Shown here: positions 11,915 to 21,763 of the stretch, in pieces
How the letters are laid out: each line of letters starts with the position of its first letter
Numbering within the stretch: the stretch's first letter is position 1
Assembly (NCBI GenBank): GCA_022570795.1
Contig: JAKUDP010000007.1
Location: 434,001 to 498,000, forward strand
Length of the DNA stretch: 64,000 nucleotides
Reading direction: 5' to 3'
Source: Sphaerulina vaccinii
Lineage: Eukaryota; Ascomycota; Dothideomycetes; Mycosphaerellales; Mycosphaerellaceae
The notes under the pieces: model-generated
Databases searched by the model: none
Seen by the model: the letters and a program-made list of their open reading frames with translations, nothing else
Told to the model about the DNA's origin: nothing
Made by a program: the position numbers and the translations under genes

Positions 11915-14217
11915 GTGGTGTGTTCTTCATTGGCAGCTACTGAGAAGGCATAGACGATACGTAAAGACAGCGCTGTGTTGTTCTCCTGATTCACGAGGCA
12001 AGCCGAGCCCGCGAGACCACGGCATTGGTGGTGGTGACGGTAATGGGGCGCAACGGCTGGCCGGTATTATTGAACCATGCATTTTCAATGCAGGATGCGC
12101 GAGGCTGGACACTTGCACGACAGAATGCTGCAAGCAAGACTGCAACCATATGGAGATGTCTATGATGAGGAATGATAGCAAAAGCAAGGAAAAGACCAGC
12201 TTCTTTGATACACACGTAATATTACGAACTTCTACCTCATCGAAAGCACAAGATCGATAATGTTGATACCCGCTGTCACAATCGCTGTGTGACGTGTGGT
12301 CTCAACGCATCAGGCCATTGTGGATACAGTGCTTCAAGATATTGGTGCACCCCCGCTCTGTACTCCATACGTATGTCTTGGCTTCAGCCAATGCACCCAC
12401 TATCGCTCATCCTGGCGACCTTCCTGTTCTAGAAATCAAACCTGCCGAGCATACCCGTCATGCCCTAACGCTCTCCACACTATACGAGGGATACGCCTCT
12501 GCCTTTCCACTTGAGGCAGATGTATAGACATGCAAAGCGCGAGAAAAGAAGAGTCCCGGTGCCCTGGTAGCACGTTGCGGCTAGCGGCCGTACCGGACTT
12601 TCGTCATGTCGCATAGACCCGACCTGGAGCGGCAATCAATCGACATGGCGGTTATCGGCATGAAGTGGAAGGGCTAAACGTGGAAATCTGGTGGAATGGC
12701 GTGTTACGACAGCAAATGCATTGACCACTCGCCGTCAATTGCATGTTCTTTGAGATCTTCCCAAGGCATGCCGATCAACGATGTCGAAGCAGTCCTGACA
12801 CGTGCTGTGTCGTGCAGAGTCGTGTCGCACGACCTTCCCAGTTCCAATGCATATAAGCGCACGCAATGCACAAGAGACCAGACCTTCCCTGAGCTTCCAA
12901 AGCCATCGGCATAAGATCCCGTCTTTAGCGAAAACCTGATGACAGCCGTGGTTACACAGGATCCACCTGCACTGGGGCATGGCATCGCAGGGATTGCGGG
13001 TAAGTACTCGCGCGTGCACTATGTCTCGACTCCGACCTGGGCGAAGCTTGCAGTGAGATTGATTTGTTACACATCGAGTGCCATGCGTTTCTGCAGCCAG
13101 GAATTCGATGGCAGGATACCTTGAGCGTGCTTTCTGCTTGGCTGCCGGGACGGCACGTGTCTCGGTGCGAAGGACGATGGTAGTCTGTAACCGATATGTT
13201 CTGTCGTTTCCAGGCACTCGGAAGCGACGAAAAGTGATTGCAGGACGTGGTCTTTGCGCATGTTGCAGCTTTCGACTTCTGAATTTGCGCCGCGATCTTG
13301 ATATGCGCCCTCATGCAGCATGATATTGAATATTCCACAGCATGCCCGTATGTGCATCTATAGATGCTGTGATATCGTGCCAAAACGTTGTGGCCAAGAC
13401 TTAATGCAAGGTGTACAGCGCAGAGCGTGAAATTCCCTGTGGATGTCTCCAAGACAGCTCGTCAAGCTCAGACTTGACCGCATCTCTCAGTCGTAGCCAA
13501 GAATTTGAAGTTGGCCTGCCTGAGTCATGTAGATCATCGTGTGCTGTACGACATTGAATGTAGTTCTGCAGCTAGTGTTGTGGATGGATCTCGCTGGCCT
13601 GCTGCACCCACGCATAGTCTACACCGAGGTCGGCCGACGTGCCCTACTGGCCATTCTCGACAGAGTGCCAGCCAATGCTACAGTCAGTGCCATGTCTGCG
13701 ACGAGACGGACCGAATGATAGTCAGGCAGCATCAATGTGAGCGGTCTTCGCATGAATCCGAGTAACGTGGCACACGGCCTCAGGTCCTTAACCTCCGCAG
13801 CGCACACGCGGAACGTGGAGTATGGTCGTTGTCACCTCCCACATCAGGACCTAGTACCGGACTTCGAGCTAGCCATGTTCCAGTCCTCTCGTTGATGATA
13901 GCTATAGAGTAGACTATGCTGTGGATGCTGAATGCATCGCAACTCGCAGGGCTCGCGTGGCTAACCTTGAAGAGGTCGATCTGTACGAGCAGGCTTCGGT
14001 AAGACTGTGTCGCGTATACGTGGAGTATGTCTTCTCCTCTCGTCAGGACTTGGCACCGAGTCTGAGCGAATCATAAGTGGTGCGGTTATGGTCAACACTC
14101 ATATAGCGAGATTTCCCGCTTGATGAGTGCCTGCGTCAGGAACCCAAGGGTGGCCTTTCCAGTTCGTGTAGCTAGCCGTGCAGATACGGACACGACCCAG
14201 CAAGTCTCGGTAGCCGA
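11915..14217. other. Gene-poor interval
   Basis: About 2.3 kb without a supported gene. Both strands carry overlapping open frames of 60-170 codons, rich in Cys, His, Arg and Ser, without domains. They look like chance frames in GC-balanced DNA. The first 300 bases could hold a terminal exon of the preceding RRM gene: an in-frame, Cys-rich continuation exists after a CAG at 11936. I see no tRNA, repeat array or transposon signature. Confidence 0.5.
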
Positions 14218-14928
14218 CTACTCCACCTGACGCCACTTCCAGTCGTCACACTCGAAGTTGGAGTAGCACCTGAACTCGTTGCTCAAGCCTTTGCTGTGCT
14301 CTGGTTCAAAGGTGGTCGTCTTCACGCCGACCTTTTCGTACAATCGAAGGATGTTGCTCTCCATTCGCTCACCAGTGCAAGATATGAATCGCAATGCTTC
14401 TCCAGACCACGTCTTCGCTAGAAATCTCGCAGTCAAAGCAGTCTTCGTCTGACAATCCTCTGACAGGAAAGGTGGATCACAGATGACGCGATCGAACTGA
14501 CCCTTCAGATGTGCTGACAGCCGCAATGGCTGCTGGAAATCATAGAACTCGAAGTCTGAGCCAACGACCTCGAACCTTCGATCATACTCAAGCAAGCACA
14601 ACTTCGGCTTGATCGCTGTCGCATCCTCGGCAAGGATGTTCCGCAACGCAACATATACACTTGGTGCAGACACTACAGCAATCGCGGAGGATTCGGTGGC
14701 GTCTTTCAACAGCTGCCGTGCCAGTATCTCGGCAGTGTGATCAGTGTACCAGAACTGGCTAGCATTCCAGTCCTCGCCGAACAGATCCATGCTGAGCTTG
14801 CCGGAGCCATTCTCGAAATCGTTCTCGGCCTTCGTTTTCAGGTCTTCAAATTCTTTGGCTTTTGCATCGCGATCTGCGTGGAATTGTGCCAGTAGCTGGA
14901 GGGTGTCCGCAGGCAATTCGCTATTCAT
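14218..14928 (-). CDS. EFM5: eEF1A lysine N-methyltransferase EFM5
   Basis: A 236-residue single-exon class I methyltransferase of the N6-adenine-methyltransferase-like fold. The N-terminal helix is followed by 'SQFWYTDHTAE' (about residue 57), diagnostic of the EFM5/EEF1AKMT1 family. The catalytic 'DPPF' motif is at residues 151-154 and SAM-binding strands lie between. EFM5 trimethylates a lysine of translation elongation factor eEF1A in the cytosol. Length matches the family (about 210-250). It is divergent from BSD2 across 420 bp. An upstream open frame overlaps the start codon (see the separate entry). Confidence 0.92.
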   Translation of the reverse strand: MNSELPADTLQLLAQFHADRDAKAKEFEDLKTKAENDFENGSGKLSMDLFGEDWNASQFWYTDHTAEILARQLLKDATESSAIAVVSAPSVYVALRNILAEDATAIKPKLCLLEYDRRFEVVGSDFEFYDFQQPLRLSAHLKGQFDRVICDPPFLSEDCQTKTALTARFLAKTWSGEALRFISCTGERMESNILRLYEKVGVKTTTFEPEHSKGLSNEFRCYSNFECDDWKWRQVE

Positions 14929-14990
14929 GTGAGTGGTTGGGCATCTTCTCGGACATCGTGAATGGCGTACAGGATGTCTTCGTCGTCCAT
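14925..14990 (-). promoter_or_regulatory. Upstream ORF overlapping the EFM5 start codon (ATGA)
   Basis: A 21-codon frame starting at 14990 (MDDEDILY...) ends in a TGA that overlaps the EFM5 ATG as ATGA. The same frame is open further upstream to about 15221. If transcribed in the EFM5 leader it could limit EFM5 translation or allow reinitiation. Regulatory function is inference. Confidence 0.35.
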
Positions 14991-15348
14991 GGTAACTGTG
15001 ATGTGGTTCAAGAAAGTCTTTGCTATTTTACCACATGTGCTCCGGCAGTAGGTCCTGGCCTTCTTGTGATGTCGTCGTGAGTGTCTTTGTCTCAAACAAT
15101 GTTGATGTCGTCGAAAGAAATTGTGGAAGTCGCACGTGGCGCTGACTAAGACGGGCAAGAGTGATAGACTTCGGTTCAGGCACCCACGCAGATCATCTGC
15201 AACACTGCACAGCCTCGTCACCTAATCTAACGACCATCTTCACGACTCTACAGCCTTCTACCGCCACCAGTACTGCATAATACTACAGTAACGACTCTCC
15301 GACTCCATCTCACCACTGGCACTCAACGACGACTTCACTGCGAGAGCC

Positions 15349-16488
15349 ATGAGCTCACAACGCTACGAGCGTGTACGTAACCGCCCCGCGCCGATTTGCC
15401 CCCGTGAGTCTGCCAACAGACCGAGACGGTATACTGACATGGCATCCGTACAGGTCGCAGCAGCAGACGATGATGATTATGCAGAGTCTCACACTCCCAT
15501 AGCACTTCCCCAATCGCCACCTCCTTCTTTTCGATCTCGCAACTCCTCCAGGCGAGCGTCACGAGATAACCACTCGATCGAGGACGAGCGCGAACTCGAT
15601 GATGCCTTTGGCGCTCCTTCCGACGATGAGGACGACGACGATGACACGCGCGACCGAAGGCGGCTCATTGTAGGCCAGGATGCGCCATCAGGACCTGCGC
15701 CGCCCACGAGAAGACCCGAAGCACCACAGCGGGTAGTCACAGAGATACCCTCATTCATGCCTACTGCAGCGCCACAACCTGCAGCCGCTCCTGGCTCTTC
15801 AAACGGTCGAGTAGTGGGTGGCGGGCAGAACGATGGAGTATGGGCGAATCTGAACGCGAAGCCGCGCGCTGGAGATGACGTTGACGAGAAACCACCGACA
15901 TACGAACAGGCTGCGGCTGATGCGACACCACCATACTGGGAGACGACAGTTCTCTCACCATATAACATGACCGGGAATCCGGATGATGTGTTCATTGATG
16001 GTCTGCTAGTGGGCAGTCTATTCAGCTTCATCTGGAATGCCCTGATATCCATGTCTTTTCAACTGATCGGATTCTTGCTTACATACCTCTTGCATACCAC
16101 GCAAGCGGCCAAGCATGGCTCTAGAGCTGGACTGGGCATCACACTTGTACAGTACGGATTCCAGATGCGCTACTCGAGTACGATCGGCAGTGGTAATCCA
16201 GATGCCACTCCGGGAACACCTGCAGATGGTGTGCCCGATGACCCGAACTCGCATGATTTCGATCCTGGTCAGGTCACCGGAGGTGACAGCACTCCAGGCT
16301 CTGCGGGACTTAGCACCACGGACTGGCTTGCATATGCTTTAATGATTGTCGGGTGGTTCATCCTAATCAGAGCTGTCAGCGACTTTTTGAAGGCGAGGAG
16401 ACAAGAAGCTCTTGTACGATCATCACCGGATCGAGGTCTTGGTGTTGCAGTCGTGGCAGAGAACGAGACACCTGCACAGGCAGTTTGA
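15349..16488 (+). CDS. BSD2: BSD2-like Rsp5 adaptor (NDFIP family)
   Basis: The frame is 379 codons. A perfect fungal intron, 15373..15453 (GTACGT donor, TACTGAC branch site, TACAG acceptor), lies inside the first exon. It is 81 nt long with no stop, so splicing gives 352 residues ('MSSQRYER-VAAADDDD') and retention gives 379. The acidic, serine-rich N-terminus precedes 'EKPPTYEQA', a PPxY motif that binds WW domains of Nedd4/Rsp5 ligases. Three hydrophobic segments follow: two adjacent ones around 'VFIDGLLVGSLFSFIWNAL' and one near 'DWLAYALMIVGWFILI'. Bsd2 sorts metal transporters and misfolded membrane proteins into the multivesicular body or vacuole pathway, acting in Golgi and endosomes. 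Confidence 0.88.
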   Translation: MSSQRYERVRNRPAPICPRESANRPRRYTDMASVQVAAADDDDYAESHTPIALPQSPPPSFRSRNSSRRASRDNHSIEDERELDDAFGAPSDDEDDDDDTRDRRRLIVGQDAPSGPAPPTRRPEAPQRVVTEIPSFMPTAAPQPAAAPGSSNGRVVGGGQNDGVWANLNAKPRAGDDVDEKPPTYEQAAADATPPYWETTVLSPYNMTGNPDDVFIDGLLVGSLFSFIWNALISMSFQLIGFLLTYLLHTTQAAKHGSRAGLGITLVQYGFQMRYSSTIGSGNPDATPGTPADGVPDDPNSHDFDPGQVTGGDSTPGSAGLSTTDWLAYALMIVGWFILIRAVSDFLKARRQEALVRSSPDRGLGVAVVAENETPAQAV

Positions 16489-16814
16489 GCATTTCACAGC
16501 TAGCGAGTTTTGATTACGATACGAATTGATGCATGGAGTTGGAATGGAAGGACATATTGACAGCGCACTATCAGGCGTTACATTTCTCATTACCTACTAC
16601 CTCGATCCTCTTGTGGATGAGTGTTCTCTGGTCTGTAGTACGGAAAGAACTATTTCACCTCAGTCGCCAACCCATTTTACATTGCTTCACTAGCGATACT
16701 GGCCCTGAAGACGCACACAAGTGACAAGTCGGTCTGAAACACGAGCCGCGTTATTCAGAAGGAGCATTCGTTCACACTTATATTCACCACTCACCTCGTA
16801 ACGCATTTCACTAC
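16489..16814. other. Short intergenic region
   Basis: This is the 3' flank of BSD2 and the promoter of the third 2EXR-like gene. A pyrimidine-rich leader appears after 16780. No gene is visible. Confidence 0.6.
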
Positions 16815-17693
16815 ATGCGCAAGCCCGGACTTCACTTGTCGCTTGACAACCACAGTCACTTCTTCCACGACAACAGCACTCTTCCATGCCCAACACTCCT
16901 TCGAAGAACCACCACTTCCACCACCTCGACACAAGCTGCTTCCTCTTCAGTCATGATGCCAATCACCGAACACACTGAGCACAACACCTTGAAGCGGACC
17001 AGCAAAGACACGACCATGTCTCAGACGTCGGAGACGGACCAGGGCAAGACTTCATTCCTCGACCTGCCACCTGAGATGAGGAACCAAATCTACCGCTACT
17101 GTCTCGTGGTATCCTCACCACTGCATATCACCAATTACAGGATGCTCGAATCTGAAGGTCGCATACGTATTGACACTATCCGGACACTTGCACCTACACC
17201 AAATCTTCTTCGATCTTGTCGCCAAGTCAAAGAAGAGGCCAATGCCATACTGTATGGCGAGAACTCCTTCAGCTTCTACAAGGAGAAGGTTGCGAAGAGA
17301 TTCCTCGCCCAGATTGCCGACAACGCAAAGCTCATCCGCCATGTACAGATGTACGCCACATACATGCCAAAGGCAGACTTGCGAGGCGTTCCCATAGCGG
17401 TCAAGCGGAATGCCCCTGCCCTCCAGACCTTGACGATTACTTTCATGGTGTGGTGGGACAGCCTTCACAAGGCTTCAGAGGATGAGTTCGCGAAGGTGCT
17501 CGGGCCACTATTTCGCAAAGTTCGTCGGGAGCGCAAAGGCGCCAGCAACGAGGAAGTGATGAAGCTCCTATGCTGGAAGGTCGTACGAATGGAAGGGACA
17601 CAGGAAACGGACGTGAAGGAACAGCAGCACGTTGAGAGAATGGCAAAGTTTGGTGCCAAGGTTGAGGAGCTTCTCGTGGGGACTTTCAAGTGA
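16815..17693 (+). CDS. 2EXR/F-box-like domain protein, copy 3
   Basis: A single exon, 292 residues from the first ATG. In-frame ATGs at 16953 and 17016 would give 246 and 225 residues, and the last lies just before the family domain, so the true start is uncertain. The signature 'FLDLPPEMRNQIYRYCLV' is followed by 'ILYGENSF', 'FLAQIADNAKLIRH' and a basic C-terminal region ending 'KVEELLVGTFK', closely matching copy 2 (ending near 'KAEELLVETFE'). The first 60 residues are Ser/Thr-rich and low in information. Function is unknown beyond a possible F-box-like protein-interaction role. Confidence 0.8.
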   Translation: MRKPGLHLSLDNHSHFFHDNSTLPCPTLLRRTTTSTTSTQAASSSVMMPITEHTEHNTLKRTSKDTTMSQTSETDQGKTSFLDLPPEMRNQIYRYCLVVSSPLHITNYRMLESEGRIRIDTIRTLAPTPNLLRSCRQVKEEANAILYGENSFSFYKEKVAKRFLAQIADNAKLIRHVQMYATYMPKADLRGVPIAVKRNAPALQTLTITFMVWWDSLHKASEDEFAKVLGPLFRKVRRERKGASNEEVMKLLCWKVVRMEGTQETDVKEQQHVERMAKFGAKVEELLVGTFK

Positions 17694-18149
17694 AAGCCGC
17701 ATGTCGAAACGCCAAAGTGGGACACTCGCTGTCTACATGCGGGTCCGAGGCATCCCACGCCTGGGCGCACGAAGACGCGACTGGAGTAGCTGTTGGGGAG
17801 GACTTCCGAGATATGTCTGCGTGCTGCAAGAAGGCAAGAAGTGAGAGATCTATCACGGAGCCTACATCCAGTTGCATACCCGAGACATGCCTCTACTCGG
17901 CTGTTAACCATATCGCCAGGCGCAGATGAGCAGTAAGGGATCGCAATTCTGAGGAGCCCGCATACCCAGCACTCAACACAGGTACATCAAGCCGCACTAA
18001 TTGCATCCAATACATGTGCATCCCTCCGCACTATCCTTCGGCTCATGGTCTAACTTGTCGCAGCATGTTGAAAGAGACTCTACACACCTCACGTGATAGG
18101 CTGTATCCGGAGTCTAATAGAGACAAAGGAAGCCTAGGTAGATAAGAAG

Positions 18150-18174
18150 AACGATAGACACTAGGTCTATCGTT
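18150..18174. repeat. Perfect 9-bp inverted repeat
   Basis: AACGATAGA at 18150-18158 and its exact reverse complement TCTATCGTT at 18166-18174, with a 7-nt loop. It may be a terminator-like hairpin or the relic of a small mobile element. Confidence 0.75.
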
Positions 18175-18219
18175 ACCCAAGACAATACACAGATACCTAC
18201 CCCTATACCTAGTTCAACA

Positions 18220-18257
18220 CAGCATGCAGCTCCATATGCTGGAGCATATGGATGCTG
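18220..18257. repeat. Long imperfect palindrome
   Basis: CCATATGCT (18232-18240) and AGCATATGG (18243-18251) are exact complements two bases apart. They are flanked by CAGCAT (18220-18225) and ATGCTG (18252-18257), which also pair. The cruciform-prone structure lies 45 bp from the preceding hairpin. Confidence 0.75.
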
Positions 18258-19451
18258 TTGACAGAGGAGGGCGAAGTTCTCATTTTCAGCAGAGCCGAGA
18301 TTTCCTTTCTTGCACTATTATCAGAAGATCTTAGTACAGTACTTGTTATCCATTATCGACCTGCATTCTCACTTACAATCTTAATGCCATCAGATGTTGT
18401 CACGAGCTCAGAACACGTCGAAATGTATGCCGCGCAGGCAGCTTCAGTTGCCAAATCATTCTAAATCAGTGGTTCCATTGGTGGTGTTTCGTTGGTACAT
18501 CTGCATTGTGCATCAACCCCAAGGCCGCCTTTTGCGAGGATTGGCCTTGGAAAGTGTCAGTGTCTATGAGCCTGTGAGAAGTGGAGATTCCAGCAGACTT
18601 ACCCTGTGAAGGATGCTACCACCAGCAGTAATGAAGTTCGGATCATCATGTTGTCAGCTGGAGGCTGTGAAAGTTCTAAGATGATGTTGGATAGACAATG
18701 GAGAAGGACATCGTTCCATTCTCTTCTATATATGTCTGCTACCTTGCAATGTCTCTGGTCGCCTGATCCTCTACGGTCTCCTGATACCAAGCCTATATAG
18801 TTTACAACATCGTCTTTGCAATTTCGGACGAAGTAGTCAGTACAACAACCACAACGATGGAGAATGTGGGGTGCCATGTGGGGAGGAGGGCTCAGTCAGA
18901 AGACTTTCCTCGTAGAGGCACGTACAGAGTGCGTTTGACGCAATTCAACCTTCAGGAAGGCCCCGGACCCAGTCATTGCCAAGGAGTCATTGGAACATAC
19001 CGACAACGCTAGTATCTAACAACTCGTCGCCGGAAAGGCATTAGGCGAGCTACATCCCTAGTACCTATCACATGAGCCCAATCAACAGAACATCAACTCC
19101 GGCCTTGCCTTGTGTCAATGAAATTGTCCAAAGACGGCACCTTTGTCAAGCCTGTCAATCCGAGCCTCGTCGAAAGCTTAACTCGCTTACGAATACGCAC
19201 AATGGGGTCTCATTCTCATTGTCTGTGCTAACCTGGTTGTCTGTATAGGGAAAGGGTCAAACAAGCTTGAGATGTATCCATTTGCATTCTACTCTACCTG
19301 GCTCAATATGGCAGAGAGAAACATCTCAATCGTTTTCGTACTCGTACTACATCTCCACGATTGCCTCATCGGCAATCTCTCGGCATCAACACCTCATTAC
19401 AAGTGCGGCCGCATGTGGTTGTTGCATACTATGAGAAGGCTTAGCTTCCTT

Positions 19452-20143
19452 TCAAGCCTGGCCATCCTCTCTGTCATTGCCATCAACCTCCTCCTCGCTG
19501 ACATATTCTTCAACCTCCTCCAACAAGCTCTCGAAGCCAGACTCGTCCGCCCACCACTTCTTCGCCTGCTCGTAGGCAGCCTTGGAACGCACGACGTGAC
19601 CGACCAAGGCCTCAAGATTAGTGAAAGCTGGCTGTCCCGTTAGGCTACTTCTCATCACGATCTTCTGCATGTGCACAAAGCAAAAGTGCAGGAACCTCAC
19701 ATCCTCCTTATACTCGCCAAGAGATTCGAAGAAAGTGATATCCATCTTCCGAGCCCTGGAGTTGATGTAGACCGCATCGAGTACGAAGCAAACTATCTTG
19801 TCGTCGTCTCCGACCGCCTCATGCTCCAGCATGAACTCAAGATCGTGCCGGGAGATGGTCCTGCAAAAGTAGGTAAGCAAGTATCTCTGAAAGGCACGAA
19901 ATGTGTCTCAGCGGGTCTTTCTTCGGGAACTTCCTCCACGTCATCATTGCCAAAACGCTTCCTAATAGACGCGGTACTCCAGATCCAGGCCTCCTTGCCA
20001 ATCCTCTTCACGAGAGGACTTGTGACTGGAACAGAGTCCCTAAGGTTAATCTTCGCGACTTCTTTCTTCTTGACTCCATCAGCTGCCACGAGCCAGATCT
20101 GTTCCTCGGGGAGAGGCGGGAGATCCCAGAGTCCTGGAGCCAT
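19452..20143 (-). CDS. Unidentified gene, either with a 53-nt intron or frameshifted
   Basis: Two protein-like frames abut on the minus strand. The upstream frame starts at 20143 with 'MAPGLWDLPPLPEEQIW' and contains 'KINLRDSVPVTSPLVKRIG'. The downstream frame runs 'YFCRTISRHDLEFMLEHE' and then through an acidic C-terminus to 19452. A phase-0 intron from 19939 to 19887 (GTGGAG donor, TTTCAG acceptor) would join them as 212 residues, but the donor is poor. Without splicing, adding a single base near 19890-19893 would join the frames smoothly, as expected of a recent one-base deletion. The family was not recognised. No signal peptide or membrane segment is visible. Confidence 0.5.
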
Positions 20144-20526
20144 TGTTGCGATGCGTGGCAAGACGCAGCCACACTTGAAGAAACTCATGCTCTTTTGTAC
20201 TATCTGGAGGATGAATCTGCTGGCGTTTGAGCAAACTGGATAGTGGATGAGCATCACCCAGAATATTCGCCATCCATCGAGCGACTCAAGGAGACTGTGT
20301 GGCTTCGCGCCATACCTAAAGCTTGCATGCAAAGAGTGATCTGCTTTGACTCGATGTCACCTTGCGCTGAGGATGCGTGTGGTGCTCATCAGTATTGCTT
20401 AACACTTCAAGATCAGTTGTATAGGCCGAAAGTGAGGCATTTGTTTTTACAGGAATTAAGAATTGCTCATGTCTACTGTCAGCGTATATGGTCTAATGAT
20501 CTCGTTCTCTCACCATTTAGTGGCAT
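20144..20526. other. Intergenic, no gene seen
   Basis: This stretch lies between the start of the unidentified gene and the 3' end of the hydrolase, both on the minus strand. It presumably holds the former's promoter. No motif stands out. Confidence 0.5.
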
Positions 20527-21763
20527 CTACGATAAGATCCATGCAAAAGCCTTCTTCCTCTCCTCTCGGAACCTCTCAGCAGCTTTCAAGTGCGCAACCG
20601 TAGTCTCAAAAGCATGCGGCACACCAGGAGAGACTACAAGCTGCGTTGCAACTCCAGCTTTCTTCAGCTCTCGCTCGTAGATCAGAGTGTCGTCTCGCAG
20701 AGGATCAAGTCCACAGGCGTGGAGCCAAGTCTTCGGCAGACCAGAGTGATCTGATAGAAGTGGGCTATAGAACTGAGACTTCTGATCGGGATTGTAGATT
20801 GCTGTGTAGAAGAAGACTGTCAGTAGGAAAGATCGTGTGAGATGGCCAGGATAAGTATGAGACACATACCTAAGATTCCCATGATAGAACCACGATTGAG
20901 GAGACCAGCAGCATTAGCATTCTGTTCGAAAGCTTGGTAGTCCTTCTTAAAATCCTCTGGTACGACATCAGGTCCGACAGTGATTGGGTAGTTCAGATAG
21001 ATGCCTGTTAGTGGAGGAGAGAGTTCTTCGTCTTTAGCCAAGTGGGAGAGCACGGCTGCAATGTTTCCTCCTGCTGAGTCGCCACCAAGGAGGAAGCCTT
21101 TGCTCGTATTTGCGTTGAGGGAGGAAGCATTGTAGGCAGCCTACTCAGATCGTAAGTCGGTCGAATTGGTATGCAATGGACGTGGGACGTACCCATTTCA
21201 ATGCGTCCCAACCATCCTCAATAGCTTTGGGAAAGGCGTGTTCTGGCGCCAGGCGGTAGTCAACACTGATTACTGAAGCACGATGACTCTGCACGAGTTC
21301 TATAGCAGTTGGAGCCACCATTTCCGGAAAGCCAAATCTACAAATGACTTATCAGCCTGAGAAGATACCACTGCAAAAGAGCTTGGTCTGAACAAACATG
21401 AAGCCTCCACCATGGAACAACACAGCCAATGGTCCTGGCTCAGAAGATGAAGTTGGCTTGTATAGCACAGCAGGAATCTGGTACCCATCACGAGCAGGTA
21501 TCGAGATGGTCGCTTCTGTAACGCCAGTTCTATCAATCTGCTGATATGGAGCACTGAGCGACATCTTCTTCATCATGGGCCTCATGGCAGGGATTTGTGA
21601 AGGGTCTTTTGGTGGTGGAGGCCCTGGAGGCGCTGTCTCGAGGAACTGATTGCTCGGTCATTATAATGTCTATAGCTCATGGACATGAGCATGATCTTGC
21701 CTTCTTGTACTCGGGATCCATCTCTGCCAGGCTCGGCCATGCTGAAGAGTCCGAATATACCAT
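20527..21763 (-). CDS. Alpha/beta hydrolase fold-3 (HSL-type) esterase, five exons
   Basis: Exons 21701..21763, 21398..21645, 21193..21337, 20870..21140 and 20527..20801 total 334 codons, a 333-residue protein. The oxyanion-hole motif HGGG is at residues 99-102. The nucleophile elbow GDSAGG has Ser174, and the probable acid and base are Asp276 ('GLDPLRDD') and His306 ('GVPHAF'). This is the hormone-sensitive-lipase/arylacetamide-deacetylase pattern, so hydrolysis of small esters is expected. There is no signal peptide. The first intron appears to be GC-AG (donor AAG/GCAAGA), supported by the smooth join 'MDPEYKK-FLETAPPGPP'. The other introns are GT-AG. The physiological substrate cannot be deduced. 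Confidence 0.87.

Larger units (their letters stand above)
17694..19451. other. Gene-poor interval with two hairpins
   Basis: No coding sequence is supported. The DNA is more AT-rich than its surroundings and contains two near-adjacent inverted repeats at 18150-18257 (separate entries). No transposase-like frame or long terminal repeat was found. Confidence 0.5.

Noticed and set aside
12735..13452. Overlapping 160-166-codon minus-strand frames
   Set aside because: Cys/His/Arg-rich without motif, overlapping each other in different frames, no splice pattern joining them.
15489..16052. 187-codon minus-strand frame opposite BSD2
   Set aside because: Shadow of the BSD2 coding frame; composition mirrors its Ser/Asp-rich N-terminus and it has no domain.
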